Source of the DNA: Alphaproteobacteria bacterium
Lineage (GTDB): Bacteria > Pseudomonadota > Alphaproteobacteria > Rhodospirillales > Rhodospirillaceae
Length of the DNA: 64,000 bases
NCBI GenBank assembly: GCA_012103295.1
Contig: WLXB01000001.1
Location: forward strand, 62,001-126,000
Reading direction: 5' to 3'
In this document: piece after piece, positions 9,221-17,403 of the stretch
Layout: each line of letters begins with the position of its first letter
How positions within the stretch are numbered: position 1 is the first letter of the stretch
Position numbers and translations under genes: made by a program
The notes under the pieces: model-generated
Told to the model about the DNA's origin: nothing
The model's database searches: none
What the model saw: only the letters and a program-made list of their open reading frames with translations

Positions 9221-10429
9221 ATGGCCGTTCTACCCAGAGGCATGACGATGGCTGACGTTCAACACGAACACCAAATGATGACCAACCGCAGCCACGACGA
9301 AGCGGAGCGGCAGAACAACGTCCGCACGCTGCGCCAATCGCTACTTCGGAAATTTGCAGCCGGCAGTCGTGAAATGTTCTACCGCGAGATCAAACCGGAG
9401 TATGAAAAGCAGACGGGTAAACCCTTGGACGATTACAGACAAATTCGAACTGAGATGCTCAAAGGCAACTACATGAAATTCCAGATGGGGTTTCATAGAG
9501 TCGTTCAAGAGTTGATGTTTGAATCGTTGATCCCACCGGTGGAACAGCAGTTGCCCGATCTCGTTAAAAAATCAAAAGAGATGGATCGCAATCTGGGGAC
9601 GCTCGAACTTGATCCTGATCTGGAACTGCCCCGCTATATCACGGCCGTTGATATTCACTGTCAGCCTGGTGGATACACGACTGATCATCACGACGACGAC
9701 ATTGCCGCCGGCGCCATTTATGATCGCGCTATCCACATCTACAATTCCGGTAGCGCTGGCATGGCAGACGGAGCGGGGCGCATGATTACCGCGTACCTGG
9801 ATGCGGTATTCCCTGACCTCGTTCCATCCCGGATTCTCGATATGGGTTGCACCATCGGCCACAGCACAGCGGCGTATGTAAAGCGTTGGCCTGAAGCCGA
9901 TGTTCATGCCATCGACGTCGGAGCCGCTCTCTTAAGATACGGCCACGCGCGGGCTGAGGCATTGGGACTAAAAGTTCACTTCTCACAGCAATCGGCAGAG
10001 CAAACGAATTTTGAAGACGGCAGTTTTGATCTCATTGTCTCGAACATTCTGGCACATGAAACATCAACCAAAGCCTGGCCAAAGATCATCAAGGAATGCC
10101 ACCGACTGCTTAAGCCAGGGGGTGTGATGATTCATGGTGACCTACCTCAGTTAGAAGAAGTCGACCCCTATCGGCAATTCATCTACACGAATGAAACCCA
10201 TTACAACAATGAGCCGTTCTGGACCAAATACCGCACCCTGGATTTGAAAAGGATAGCGATTGACGCAGGATTTCTGCCTGACAACGTGATTCGGGATTTC
10301 TCTCAAGTCAAAGGCGGCAAGGATCAAGCAAAGATCGACGCGGCGATCGACACCTCCCGAGCCACCGGTTACGGCGCACCAGCGGGATCACCGCTGGGAA
10401 TGGCGTACATCATCGGCACCAAAGAATAG
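9221..10429 (+). CDS. SAM-dependent methyltransferase with unusual N-terminal domain, copy 1
   Basis: 402 residues. The C-terminal half is a class I Rossmann methyltransferase: motif I ILDMGCTIG at about 205-213, an acidic residue after the second strand (AIDVG), SFDLIVSN, and RLLKPGG. The first about 185 residues are not a standard methyltransferase part. They carry a conserved block ending LPRY-ITAVDIH-CQPGGYT (QPGGYT about 148-153), and the same block is found in the paralogue at 20730. The start at 9221 has GGAAGG five bases upstream; a later in-frame ATG at 9242 is possible. The small gene at 10439 follows after 9 bp. Substrate unknown. Confidence 0.87.
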   Translation: MAVLPRGMTMADVQHEHQMMTNRSHDEAERQNNVRTLRQSLLRKFAAGSREMFYREIKPEYEKQTGKPLDDYRQIRTEMLKGNYMKFQMGFHRVVQELMFESLIPPVEQQLPDLVKKSKEMDRNLGTLELDPDLELPRYITAVDIHCQPGGYTTDHHDDDIAAGAIYDRAIHIYNSGSAGMADGAGRMITAYLDAVFPDLVPSRILDMGCTIGHSTAAYVKRWPEADVHAIDVGAALLRYGHARAEALGLKVHFSQQSAEQTNFEDGSFDLIVSNILAHETSTKAWPKIIKECHRLLKPGGVMIHGDLPQLEEVDPYRQFIYTNETHYNNEPFWTKYRTLDLKRIAIDAGFLPDNVIRDFSQVKGGKDQAKIDAAIDTSRATGYGAPAGSPLGMAYIIGTKE

Positions 10430-10438
10430 GAGCCGGGT

Positions 10439-10780
10439 ATGAGCAGTGAAGAAAAAGTGACGCTCCCGCGGGTCGCAAAAGGCCCACGACCGATGATGTT
10501 TGAAGACGAAGCCAACGACATCCTGTTGTCGATGAACGTTTCTCTTCTCAACGAGTTGATCGTGACGCGGCAGCGGCTCGATGCTGTTGAACGCTTACTC
10601 GACAAAAACGGCGTGCTTAAACAGGCTGACGTCAACGCGTTTTCACCTGACGAGGCAGCGGCTGATCAGCGGGATGCCCTGCGGGAAGAGATTAGCAATC
10701 GCGTATTTTACCTGTTGTTGCAACAGGCGGAACGCGCGGAGAATGCGGTCCCCGAGGGCGCTCCGGGAGACGATATCTAA
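10439..10780 (+). CDS. Small acidic partner protein of methyltransferase, copy 1
   Basis: 113 residues, no signal or membrane segment. Predicted mostly helical, with a short disordered basic N-terminus and an acidic end. The core runs NVSLLNELIVTRQRLDAVE, then a short linker containing AFSPDEAAADQRDAL and ending NRVF. The spacing T-x-R-x-R...ER-L...A-F/Y-x-P...R...L...N-x-VF recurs in the 119-residue protein at 20374, also beside a related methyltransferase. I do not recognise a named family. AGGAG lies 7 bases before the ATG. Its stop overlaps the convergent molybdenum hydroxylase gene by 4 bp. Confidence 0.75.
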   Translation: MSSEEKVTLPRVAKGPRPMMFEDEANDILLSMNVSLLNELIVTRQRLDAVERLLDKNGVLKQADVNAFSPDEAAADQRDALREEISNRVFYLLLQQAERAENAVPEGAPGDDI

Positions 10781-13011
10781 ACCGCAAAACCTTCAAGACT
10801 GAGTGGCAATGAACGCACCCGCTGCCCCGTGGCCGCATAGATCGCGTTGCAGACCGCCGGCGCGACCGGCGGTAAAGCCGGTTCACCCAGACCTGTTGGG
10901 ATATTGTCGGATTGGATGAAATGTACGTCGACATGCGGCGCATCCGCCATTTTTAACAAAGGATACTGATCAAAGTTTCCTTCCTTGATGCGGCCACTTT
11001 CAATGCTTAATTGTTGCCCGAGCATCGTACTAATGCCGTCAATCACCGATCCTTCGCACTGGTTCTTGGCGCCGCTCATATTAACGATGGGGCCAACGTC
11101 GGCCGCGACTGTTACCTTGTGAATCTTAAGGGCATTCCCGCCTTCAACGCTGACTTCCGCGACTTCCGCGACTTCCGCGATATGACCGGCATGGCTGAAG
11201 TAGAATCCAACCCCGAGATGATGGCCATCCGGAAGAGTTTGCCCCCAGCCTGCTTTTTCCGCCGCCAGCTTAATTACATCGGCGGTGCGGCCTGTGTGCA
11301 AAGCACGCAGATTGCCAGGATCGAGCCAACGCGGCTCACCCAGCAATTCAAGCAGAAACTCCACGTGGTCGCGACCCGCAGCGGACGATAGTTCATGCAA
11401 GAACGACTGGAAGACAAAGCCAAAAACGTTTGACCCAGGTGCCCGCCATGCCCCGCACGGCGTTGTCCAGGGCAACAGAGTTTGCGTGAGTTCCGCATTC
11501 TCGATTAGGGGAACCGGGAACTCGCTCGCGCGGAGTTCTCCACCCGTCACGGCCCGCTCACCATCGGTGGTAAAGGTCACGTTGTGGTCGCGTAGCGCCG
11601 TCAGTTTGCCGTCCGCATCAACTGAACCGGACATGTGGTGGAATCCACCGGCCCGGTAGAAGTCGTGACGCGTGTCATCTTCCCGTGTCCATTGAAGCTT
11701 GACTGGAGCACCGACACGTTCAGAAATTGCGACCGACTCAATGATGAAATCGTTATACAGTCGACGACCAAAGCCACCGCCAGAGCGAACCTGATGCAGA
11801 GTGACTTTGTCTGCAGGCACGTTAAAGACTTCGGCTACCGATGAAACGCCGCGTTCCGGAGTCTGAGTCGGTGCCCATATTTCGACTTCGTCGCCACGAT
11901 GCCAGGCCGTGCAGTTCTGCGGCTCCATCGGAGCGTGCGAGACAAACGGGTAGCTGTAGAAGGCCTCCACCGTTGTCTCGGCCTCGGCCATCGCTGCGTC
12001 AACATCACCCTTGGCAATTTTGACATCAGGACCTTTAGTCCCAGTCAGAGCTCGCGCCTGCGCAAGTGACTCCATCCAACTATCTTTCGAAGCGGCGGTC
12101 TCATCCCACTCAACTTCGAGCGCGGCTTTGGCCTGTATAGCGGACCAGGTCGACTTCGCGACGATAGCGACGCCAGGCATGTACTCGCGCGCGATACCGG
12201 TACCATCCAAGACAAAAGCATCCAGCACGCCGTCGAGAGAACGGATGTGATCCAGGTTAGCCGAGACAACAGTACCGCCGAATGCCGGGCACTTTTGATA
12301 GGTCGCATACACCATATCGGGCAAAACTTGATCGGTCCCAAACAGGGGCTGACCGGTCACAAGTTGTTCGTTTTCAACGCCGCCAACCCAGGTGCCGAGG
12401 AGATCGTAGTCGGCTCGGTCTTTCAGGGTGAGACTCTCGACGTCGGGCACCGGCAACTGTGCAGCCGCTGACGCCAAGGCGGCGTAGGACAACCGTGTTT
12501 CGCCGTCCGGGTGAATCACATGACTGTCTGACGCAGAACAAGACTCAGCATCAACACGCCATTGCTCAGCCGCCGCCGACACCAGCATTGATCGTGCCGC
12601 TGCACCAGCCTGACGCAATTGATCCCAAGAACCCAGTATCGAGAATGACCCACCAGCGCTTTGCCGACCATATACATCGGGATTGATTGGCGCTTGCTCG
12701 ACATCGACATCGTCCCAGGCCGCATCTAACTCCTCAGCAACGATCATCGGAAAAGCGGTTTTGATGCCCTGGCCGATTTCAGGTGCCTTGGAATAAATCA
12801 GAATTCGACCGCTGGGGTTCACTTCAAGAAAGGCATTAGGCGCGAACGCCGTATCGCCGGTTGCAGCTTCTGCAGATCGATGAGCCCCGTTTAGAACAAC
12901 CCCCAACACGAGACCGCCACTCGCAGCACCGGTCATCTTGAGGACGGAACGTCGTGATGAACCTTCAGGCGCACCAAAGACTAAATCGTTGGCGGGGGTG
13001 ACATTGTTCAT
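10777..13011 (-). CDS. Tat-exported molybdopterin-binding oxidoreductase, IorB-like (xanthine dehydrogenase family)
   Basis: 744 residues from ATG 13011, which has GGAGAG upstream; a TTG four codons earlier is less likely. The N-terminus is a Tat signal (SSRRSVLKMTG, then a hydrophobic stretch). The large-subunit fold of single-chain isoquinoline 1-oxidoreductase beta type follows. Visible motifs are SHAPMEPQNCTA, the molybdopterin loop GGGFGRR at about 411-417, and the C-terminal GLGEPALPPVAPA, which holds the expected catalytic Glu. Such enzymes hydroxylate N-heterocycles or oxidise aldehydes in the periplasm. They normally need a [2Fe-2S] subunit (IorA), and none is encoded in this window. 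Three perfect 9-bp repeats at 11152-11178 encode a VAE-type repeat. Confidence 0.88.
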   Translation of the reverse strand: MNNVTPANDLVFGAPEGSSRRSVLKMTGAASGGLVLGVVLNGAHRSAEAATGDTAFAPNAFLEVNPSGRILIYSKAPEIGQGIKTAFPMIVAEELDAAWDDVDVEQAPINPDVYGRQSAGGSFSILGSWDQLRQAGAAARSMLVSAAAEQWRVDAESCSASDSHVIHPDGETRLSYAALASAAAQLPVPDVESLTLKDRADYDLLGTWVGGVENEQLVTGQPLFGTDQVLPDMVYATYQKCPAFGGTVVSANLDHIRSLDGVLDAFVLDGTGIAREYMPGVAIVAKSTWSAIQAKAALEVEWDETAASKDSWMESLAQARALTGTKGPDVKIAKGDVDAAMAEAETTVEAFYSYPFVSHAPMEPQNCTAWHRGDEVEIWAPTQTPERGVSSVAEVFNVPADKVTLHQVRSGGGFGRRLYNDFIIESVAISERVGAPVKLQWTREDDTRHDFYRAGGFHHMSGSVDADGKLTALRDHNVTFTTDGERAVTGGELRASEFPVPLIENAELTQTLLPWTTPCGAWRAPGSNVFGFVFQSFLHELSSAAGRDHVEFLLELLGEPRWLDPGNLRALHTGRTADVIKLAAEKAGWGQTLPDGHHLGVGFYFSHAGHIAEVAEVAEVSVEGGNALKIHKVTVAADVGPIVNMSGAKNQCEGSVIDGISTMLGQQLSIESGRIKEGNFDQYPLLKMADAPHVDVHFIQSDNIPTGLGEPALPPVAPAVCNAIYAATGQRVRSLPLSLEGFAV
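11152..11178. repeat. Three tandem 9-bp repeats inside the IorB-like gene
   Basis: The unit gacttccgc is repeated three times without error and stays in frame. In the protein (minus strand) it gives an AEV-AEV-AEV run just before SVEGGN. It looks like a recent microsatellite-type expansion in a surface loop of the molybdopterin subunit. Confidence 0.9.
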
Positions 13012-13089
13012 GGGGCTCTCCAATCGGCTGTTAGGTGAGCAACTTGACTATAGGGTGCCCCAGTATACACGGATTGATGCGAAATAAAT

Positions 13090-13109
13090 GAGCCCGAGCG
13101 TCCGGGTTC
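13090..13109 (-). terminator. Possible transcription terminator after the isocitrate-lyase-like operon
   Basis: On the minus strand a 7-bp stem with one A-C mismatch (GAACCCG with CGGGCTC, 6-base loop) is followed by a T-rich stretch (CATTTATTTC). It lies about 30 bp past the stop of the gene at 13142 and before the molybdenum hydroxylase gene. The stem is short, so the call is modest. Confidence 0.35.
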
Positions 13110-13141
13110 CAGCGCCTAAAAAGCCTCTATTTCCAACGTTC

Positions 13142-13963
13142 TCAACACTTCGACTGCGCATCCGCGTCGATCAATTCAGTGACCGCGATAGGATTGGCTG
13201 CAATGTCGTTGCCTCGGAGCTTGTTTAACGACCGCCAGGAGGCATTGGCGGAAGAGCCAATAACCGCAGCGGGGAACAGAACGATGTCATATCCTGAATC
13301 TTGCAAATCCCCGGGAGAGGGTGCGCCGGGCGCGCCAGGCTTCAACAAATTGAACAGCAACAACGCGCGGCCCTTTAATGCATCACATAGGCGTTGGCGT
13401 TCCGACGTCTCGGCCAAACCTTCGATAAAAATCATATCTGCTCCAGCGTCAGCATAGATAACTGCACGATCCAGCGCCGCATCTATACCTTCCGTAAACA
13501 TCGCGTCGCTGCGTGCACTAATGATTGTCTCTTCGGAGGTTCGCGCATCAAGCGCCGCTTTAATTTTCCCGACCATGACCTCTGTCGAGACCAAAGGGCG
13601 TTTTGATACGTCAGCGACTGGCTTGGTATTGACCTGGTCTTCAATCTGAATGCCTGACGCCCCTGCCCGTTCAAACAGGCGGACGGTTCGCCCAACGTGG
13701 AAGGCGTTGCCGAAGCCAGAGTCCGCGTCTACGAACAGCGGAACAGAAACGCGGTCGCGCACGCGATCAACCACTTGGGCCATCTCGGTCATCGTAACCA
13801 GACCAATATCCGGACGACCAAGCTGACTGTACGCTACAGCAGACCCCGAGATGAACACCGCTTCAAAACCGGCTTTTTCCGCCAGGGTCGCGGTGAGCGC
13901 GTCATAAACGCCGGGGACTTGCATAATCTCGGGCTGGGTCAGCCGTTGTTTGAGGGACACCAC
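13142..13963 (-). CDS. Isocitrate lyase / PEP mutase superfamily protein
   Basis: 273 residues from a GTG at 13963, preferred because AAGGA lies 8 bases upstream, just past the previous stop; a TTG at 13981 is possible. The TIM-barrel pattern is clear: PGVYDALTA, GSAVAYSQLG, PLFVDADSGFG, and IQIEDQ. The metal-binding D and E of the family are there. The KKCGH or KRCGH loop of true isocitrate and methylisocitrate lyases is replaced by TKPVADVSKRP, and the PEP-mutase loop is also missing. A C-C lyase or hydrolase on a small 2-oxo or hydroxy diacid is the best guess. Last gene of a four-gene operon with the OCD-like, cupin and hydrolase genes. Confidence 0.85.
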   Translation of the reverse strand: MVSLKQRLTQPEIMQVPGVYDALTATLAEKAGFEAVFISGSAVAYSQLGRPDIGLVTMTEMAQVVDRVRDRVSVPLFVDADSGFGNAFHVGRTVRLFERAGASGIQIEDQVNTKPVADVSKRPLVSTEVMVGKIKAALDARTSEETIISARSDAMFTEGIDAALDRAVIYADAGADMIFIEGLAETSERQRLCDALKGRALLLFNLLKPGAPGAPSPGDLQDSGYDIVLFPAAVIGSSANASWRSLNKLRGNDIAANPIAVTELIDADAQSKC

Positions 13964-13971
13964 CTGCAAAG

Positions 13972-13976
13972 TCCTT
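13972..13976 (-). promoter_or_regulatory. Ribosome binding site deciding the start of the isocitrate-lyase-like gene
   Basis: AAGGA on the minus strand, 8 bases before the GTG at 13963. It overlaps the TAA of the upstream OCD-like gene, which suggests coupled translation and argues against the longer TTG start. Confidence 0.6.
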
Positions 13977-14964
13977 ACCAATCTACCGCTATACCGATGT
14001 TACCAGCTTTCGCGTTCTCAGCTGCGGCCATACCCGCCGCGAGGTCCTGCGCAGAAACACCGAGAGATTTATACACTGTAATTTCATCCATAGAGGCTCT
14101 ACCGGATACTTCATTGTTCAAGACGGCACCAATCTCCCCAGCAATGTGATCTTCGGTCACGACGCCCGCCTCAATAGCGTTAACCAGCTCGCCTGCCTGT
14201 TCCACTGCCGACGGCTGGTAATCGACATAAAACCGGCTGCGTTTGACGACCTCAGTATCGGCTTCTGCAGAGGCCCGTACTGCCGCGCCGACCAGATTCA
14301 CATGAACCCCGGGCTGGAGCCATTCACCTTTGAGAATCGGTTGGGTGGAGGACGTTACGGTACATAGGATTTCCGCCTCGGACGTAGCTTTCTGAATATC
14401 GGGCTCAACCTGAATACTCACGCTATCGGGTAGATTCTGCTGATCCGCGAAAGTCTGGGCACGGTCAGCATTGCGCCCCCAAACGATGATTTTCTTGATC
14501 GGTCGCACCGGCAATATTGCCTGAATGTGATGACGGGCCTCCTCACCGCAGCCGATCAAAGTGAGGGAGGCTGCGTCGTCCCGTGCCAAAACGCGGGTCG
14601 CCATTGCAGTAGTCGCAGCCGTTCGAATAGCTGTGAGTTCCCGGCCATCCATGAGAGCAACGGGCAGACCATCATTGGTCTCGAACAGCAAGACCGCACC
14701 GACGTGACTGGAATGGGGACTCCCCGGTTCGCGAGGGAACTTGCTCACGACCTTGATGCCGAATACGGAATCGGATTGATCGGTTTTACCGACATAGCCA
14801 GGCATCATGCCGAGTTTGCCCTTGGTATCGGGCACCGCCATGAATTGACGCAACGGCATGACAACATCGCGGCGCGACACTGCCCGCATGGCCCCCTCCA
14901 TCAGCTCAACGCATTCAGCGTGGCCAAGGCTGGCCGTAACGGCCTCACGATTGAGAACTAACAT
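13975..14964 (-). CDS. Ornithine cyclodeaminase / mu-crystallin family protein
   Basis: 329 residues. The N-terminal dimerisation part includes KFPREPGSPHSSH and ALMDGRELTAIRTAATTA, the latter a hallmark of the family. The NAD(P)-binding Rossmann motif is LIGCGEEARHH at about residues 137-147. Family members include ornithine cyclodeaminase, alanine dehydrogenase, ketimine reductase and opine-related enzymes, so an imine or amino acid substrate is likely. The exact one cannot be read from the sequence. It sits between the cupin gene (35 bp upstream) and the isocitrate-lyase-like gene (11 bp downstream). Confidence 0.88.
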   Translation of the reverse strand: MLVLNREAVTASLGHAECVELMEGAMRAVSRRDVVMPLRQFMAVPDTKGKLGMMPGYVGKTDQSDSVFGIKVVSKFPREPGSPHSSHVGAVLLFETNDGLPVALMDGRELTAIRTAATTAMATRVLARDDAASLTLIGCGEEARHHIQAILPVRPIKKIIVWGRNADRAQTFADQQNLPDSVSIQVEPDIQKATSEAEILCTVTSSTQPILKGEWLQPGVHVNLVGAAVRASAEADTEVVKRSRFYVDYQPSAVEQAGELVNAIEAGVVTEDHIAGEIGAVLNNEVSGRASMDEITVYKSLGVSAQDLAAGMAAAENAKAGNIGIAVDW

Positions 14965-14999
14965 GATAAATTCTTATTCCATTTCTGGATTGGTATTGC

Positions 15000-15509
15000 T
15001 TACTTGGCACCAGCGCTCGGTGGAACAAACTTCATCGCTTTCATGACATCCATCACATCTTCAGGCCTAGAGAATTTGTCCGGCATTTGATCGCCTGGCG
15101 TACGAACCTTGCCTATCGCCCGAAACCAATCTTCCAAGCCCGGAGGCATAAAGACCCAAAACAGTTTCATATCAACGTCGCCAGTGTTCTCAAGCAGGTG
15201 TTTGGCGTAACGGCCGAACATCACGGTCGAGCCGGGCCCAATGTCATAGGTTTCATCTTCAATTTCACAACGACCTGTCCCTTCATAGATAAAGATCAGT
15301 TCGTGATTTTGCAGGTGCCCGTGTTCACGCACGTGACAGCCTGGCGGCAACACCTGAATACCAGAAGAAAATCCGTCGTACGGCGTGTTCTCAGGCGTCA
15401 GATTAACCGTGACATAGCCCTGAGAAGGTTCAGGCTGCCATATGGACTCGCCTTCATCGGGACCAACAACGGCCCACCAGGGCGCTTTAACGTCAACGTC
15501 TGTCGCCAT
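15000..15509 (-). CDS. Cupin-domain protein
   Basis: 169 residues with one cupin barrel. The two motifs are visible: VREHGHLQNHELIFIYEG, with His ligands, and GPGSTVMFGRYAKHLLEN, with a His. Cupins of this type are often metal enzymes or sugar/amino acid isomerases; a (S)-ureidoglycine-aminohydrolase-like reading is possible but not proved. GGAG lies 8 bases before the ATG. The start is 2 bp after the stop of the alpha/beta hydrolase, and the OCD-like gene follows after 35 bp, so it belongs to the operon 16315 to 13142. Confidence 0.83.
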   Translation of the reverse strand: MATDVDVKAPWWAVVGPDEGESIWQPEPSQGYVTVNLTPENTPYDGFSSGIQVLPPGCHVREHGHLQNHELIFIYEGTGRCEIEDETYDIGPGSTVMFGRYAKHLLENTGDVDMKLFWVFMPPGLEDWFRAIGKVRTPGDQMPDKFSRPEDVMDVMKAMKFVPPSAGAK

Positions 15510-15511
15510 GA

Positions 15512-16315
15512 TCAGGACTCCGTATTTACTTCCGTAAGAAAAGATAAGACCGCCGCATTATAGGCGCTAGTCGCCACTCGAGGCATGAAGTGTCCACCGT
15601 GGGCCAATATGACTTTCTGCGCATTTGGGATTTTTTCGATCAGCTCATAGGAAAAGCCTACCGGCGTTATCTGATCGTCTGCGGCACAAATCACCAAAGA
15701 TGGAATCGCGATCTTAGAAACCTGATCGCGCAAATCATGATCTAACACGGCAGTCACCCGTGATAACTCGATTTCCTCACCGGGGAAGGCCGCGAGCCGT
15801 TCTTCCGGCGTTCCTGACAAAAGCTCTGGGCTTTCAGATAATGTATCCGGCGGATAAGCCCTGAGGATTCCGTCTACAAGGTAGGCCTCAGGCCCCGCGT
15901 CTCGTAGCAATTGCGCGCGCAACTTAAACAAAGCCTGGAAATAAGGACTCGGTCCGGCCCAAGTTGCGCTCAAAACAATTTTAGTTAGACGGTCGGCGTG
16001 GTTGATGGCCAAATACTGCGCGATAGCTCCTCCGGTGGAATGCCCCACGAGGACCGCCTTCGAGACGTCGAGCTTGTCCATCAGTTTCAGAACGTCCGCT
16101 GCCATCTGCGACACGGAATATACGATTTTGGATTTTGTGCTAGCGCCGGTGCCACGATGATCGTGGGTGATAACATCGAAAGTGCTCGATAAAGCTGGCA
16201 CTAATTCAGACCAGAAGGCGGCGCGACCGCCCAGACCAGAGACCAGGAAGACAGATTCACCAGCGCCTTCACGCCAAACAGCTAGTTCTGCATCCCCAAT
16301 ATCAATTTTTTCCAT
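15512..16315 (-). CDS. Alpha/beta hydrolase (3-oxoadipate enol-lactonase-like)
   Basis: 267 residues from ATG 16315; a TTG two codons earlier is less likely. All catalytic elements are present: the oxyanion region GLGGRAAFWSELVP, the HDHRGTGAS block, the nucleophile elbow GHSTGG (Ser about 95), Asp in ICAADDQITP, and His in AHGGHFMPR. Related enzymes open lactones or hydrolyse esters in catabolic pathways. It is the first gene of the four-gene operon, divergent from the LysR gene at 16492, which may control it as well as the plus-strand operon (inference). Confidence 0.88.
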   Translation of the reverse strand: MEKIDIGDAELAVWREGAGESVFLVSGLGGRAAFWSELVPALSSTFDVITHDHRGTGASTKSKIVYSVSQMAADVLKLMDKLDVSKAVLVGHSTGGAIAQYLAINHADRLTKIVLSATWAGPSPYFQALFKLRAQLLRDAGPEAYLVDGILRAYPPDTLSESPELLSGTPEERLAAFPGEEIELSRVTAVLDHDLRDQVSKIAIPSLVICAADDQITPVGFSYELIEKIPNAQKVILAHGGHFMPRVATSAYNAAVLSFLTEVNTES

Positions 16316-16422
16316 CGCCAATACTTTCTAACCGCCGCGAAGCCTTGTGGAGTGTGCCTTTTGACGGTTCCCGTCACCAATTCAATCAGTGACTTAGCCT
16401 ATTCAATTTTTTTATAGATAGA

Positions 16423-16446
16423 GGTAATTATTTCATTGGTTATTAT
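16423..16446. promoter_or_regulatory. AT-rich divergent control region with a direct repeat
   Basis: The 176 bp between the hydrolase and the LysR gene contain an AT-rich core. In it GGTAATTAT (16423-16431) and GGTTATTAT (16438-16446) are 15 bp apart and match at 8 of 9 bases. The second copy overlaps a possible -10 (TATTAT, 16441-16446). It may be a LysR operator, but no clean T-N11-A dyad is seen. Confidence 0.25.
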
Positions 16447-16491
16447 AGGGGGCTAGCCGCCATACTCCATCGCGAAACACGAGGCTGACCT

Positions 16492-17403
16492 ATGGAATTC
16501 AAGCAATTACGCCACTTTGTGGCTGTGGTCGAGAGCGGCACGCTGTCAGGTGCATCGCAGATTCTCCATATCACCCAGCCAGCGCTCACTCGAAGCATTA
16601 AGAATCTAGAGGCACAGCTTCAGGCTGAGCTATTGACCCGGGGATCGCGCGGCGTAACTCCAACGGAAGCAGGCAGCCAGCTTTACTCCCAAGCAAAAAT
16701 GATATTGAACGAAACTGCCCGCGCCGCTGGCGACGTCACCGCCACTGCTAAAGGCCAGCAAGGGTCACTCAAAGTCGGGGTCGCCGCCATGTTTGCTGGA
16801 GACCCGATGGCTGCGGTCCTCATTCGACTGGCTAAGACAGTGCCCGACCTAACCGTGGATATCACGGAGGGATTCTTCGAAGATCTCATCACAGACCTCA
16901 ATACGGCCCAAGTTGACGCCCTGATTTCCAACTTCCCGCCGGGCATTGCAGATGAAGGCCTAACTTTTGAGCCACTCATCACGGTGCAATCTCAATTCGT
17001 TGTCAGCGCCAAGCATCCGCTTGCCGGAAAGAGTACTATTGCGATGGCCGACTTGCGAGAACACGACCTCGCCCTCGTCCGACAGGCGCATGTCTCAGTA
17101 CTTGTCGCCGATCTGTTTGCCGCAGAGAATTTAACGTTGCTTAAACCCGCGATAGAAACAAATAGTCTAACTTTGCTTCGGTCCCTCGTCCTATCCAATG
17201 GCTATATAAGCTTGCTGCCGGAGCACTTGTTGCAGCAAGATTTCAAGGACGGTCGAATCGTGCGCTTGGCAATGGACGGCACGCCATTCAAACGATCCTC
17301 TGGCCTGATTCTCAAAAGATCAGAAACACAGCGACCGGCGGTCAAACATTTCGTTGATGCGACACGCACCGTGTTTGCGGGCTGGCCCGAGGTGAGTTCG
17401 TGA
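16492..17403 (+). CDS. LysR-type transcriptional regulator
   Basis: 303 residues. The N-terminal winged helix-turn-helix is typical: MEFKQLRHFVAVVESG, then SGASQILHITQPALTRSIKNLE (about residues 17-38) and TPTEAG. The C-terminal part is a periplasmic-binding-protein-like sensor domain. LysR regulators usually control the adjacent or divergent genes in answer to a pathway compound. The GMC gene starts inside its stop codon (GTGA overlap), so it is the first gene of the operon running to 24446, and it is divergent from the hydrolase operon. Confidence 0.92.
   Translation: MEFKQLRHFVAVVESGTLSGASQILHITQPALTRSIKNLEAQLQAELLTRGSRGVTPTEAGSQLYSQAKMILNETARAAGDVTATAKGQQGSLKVGVAAMFAGDPMAAVLIRLAKTVPDLTVDITEGFFEDLITDLNTAQVDALISNFPPGIADEGLTFEPLITVQSQFVVSAKHPLAGKSTIAMADLREHDLALVRQAHVSVLVADLFAAENLTLLKPAIETNSLTLLRSLVLSNGYISLLPEHLLQQDFKDGRIVRLAMDGTPFKRSSGLILKRSETQRPAVKHFVDATRTVFAGWPEVSS

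Noticed and set aside
11152..11178. CRISPR-like or protein-binding repeats
   Set aside because: Only three 9-bp units without spacers, fully inside a coding sequence and in frame.
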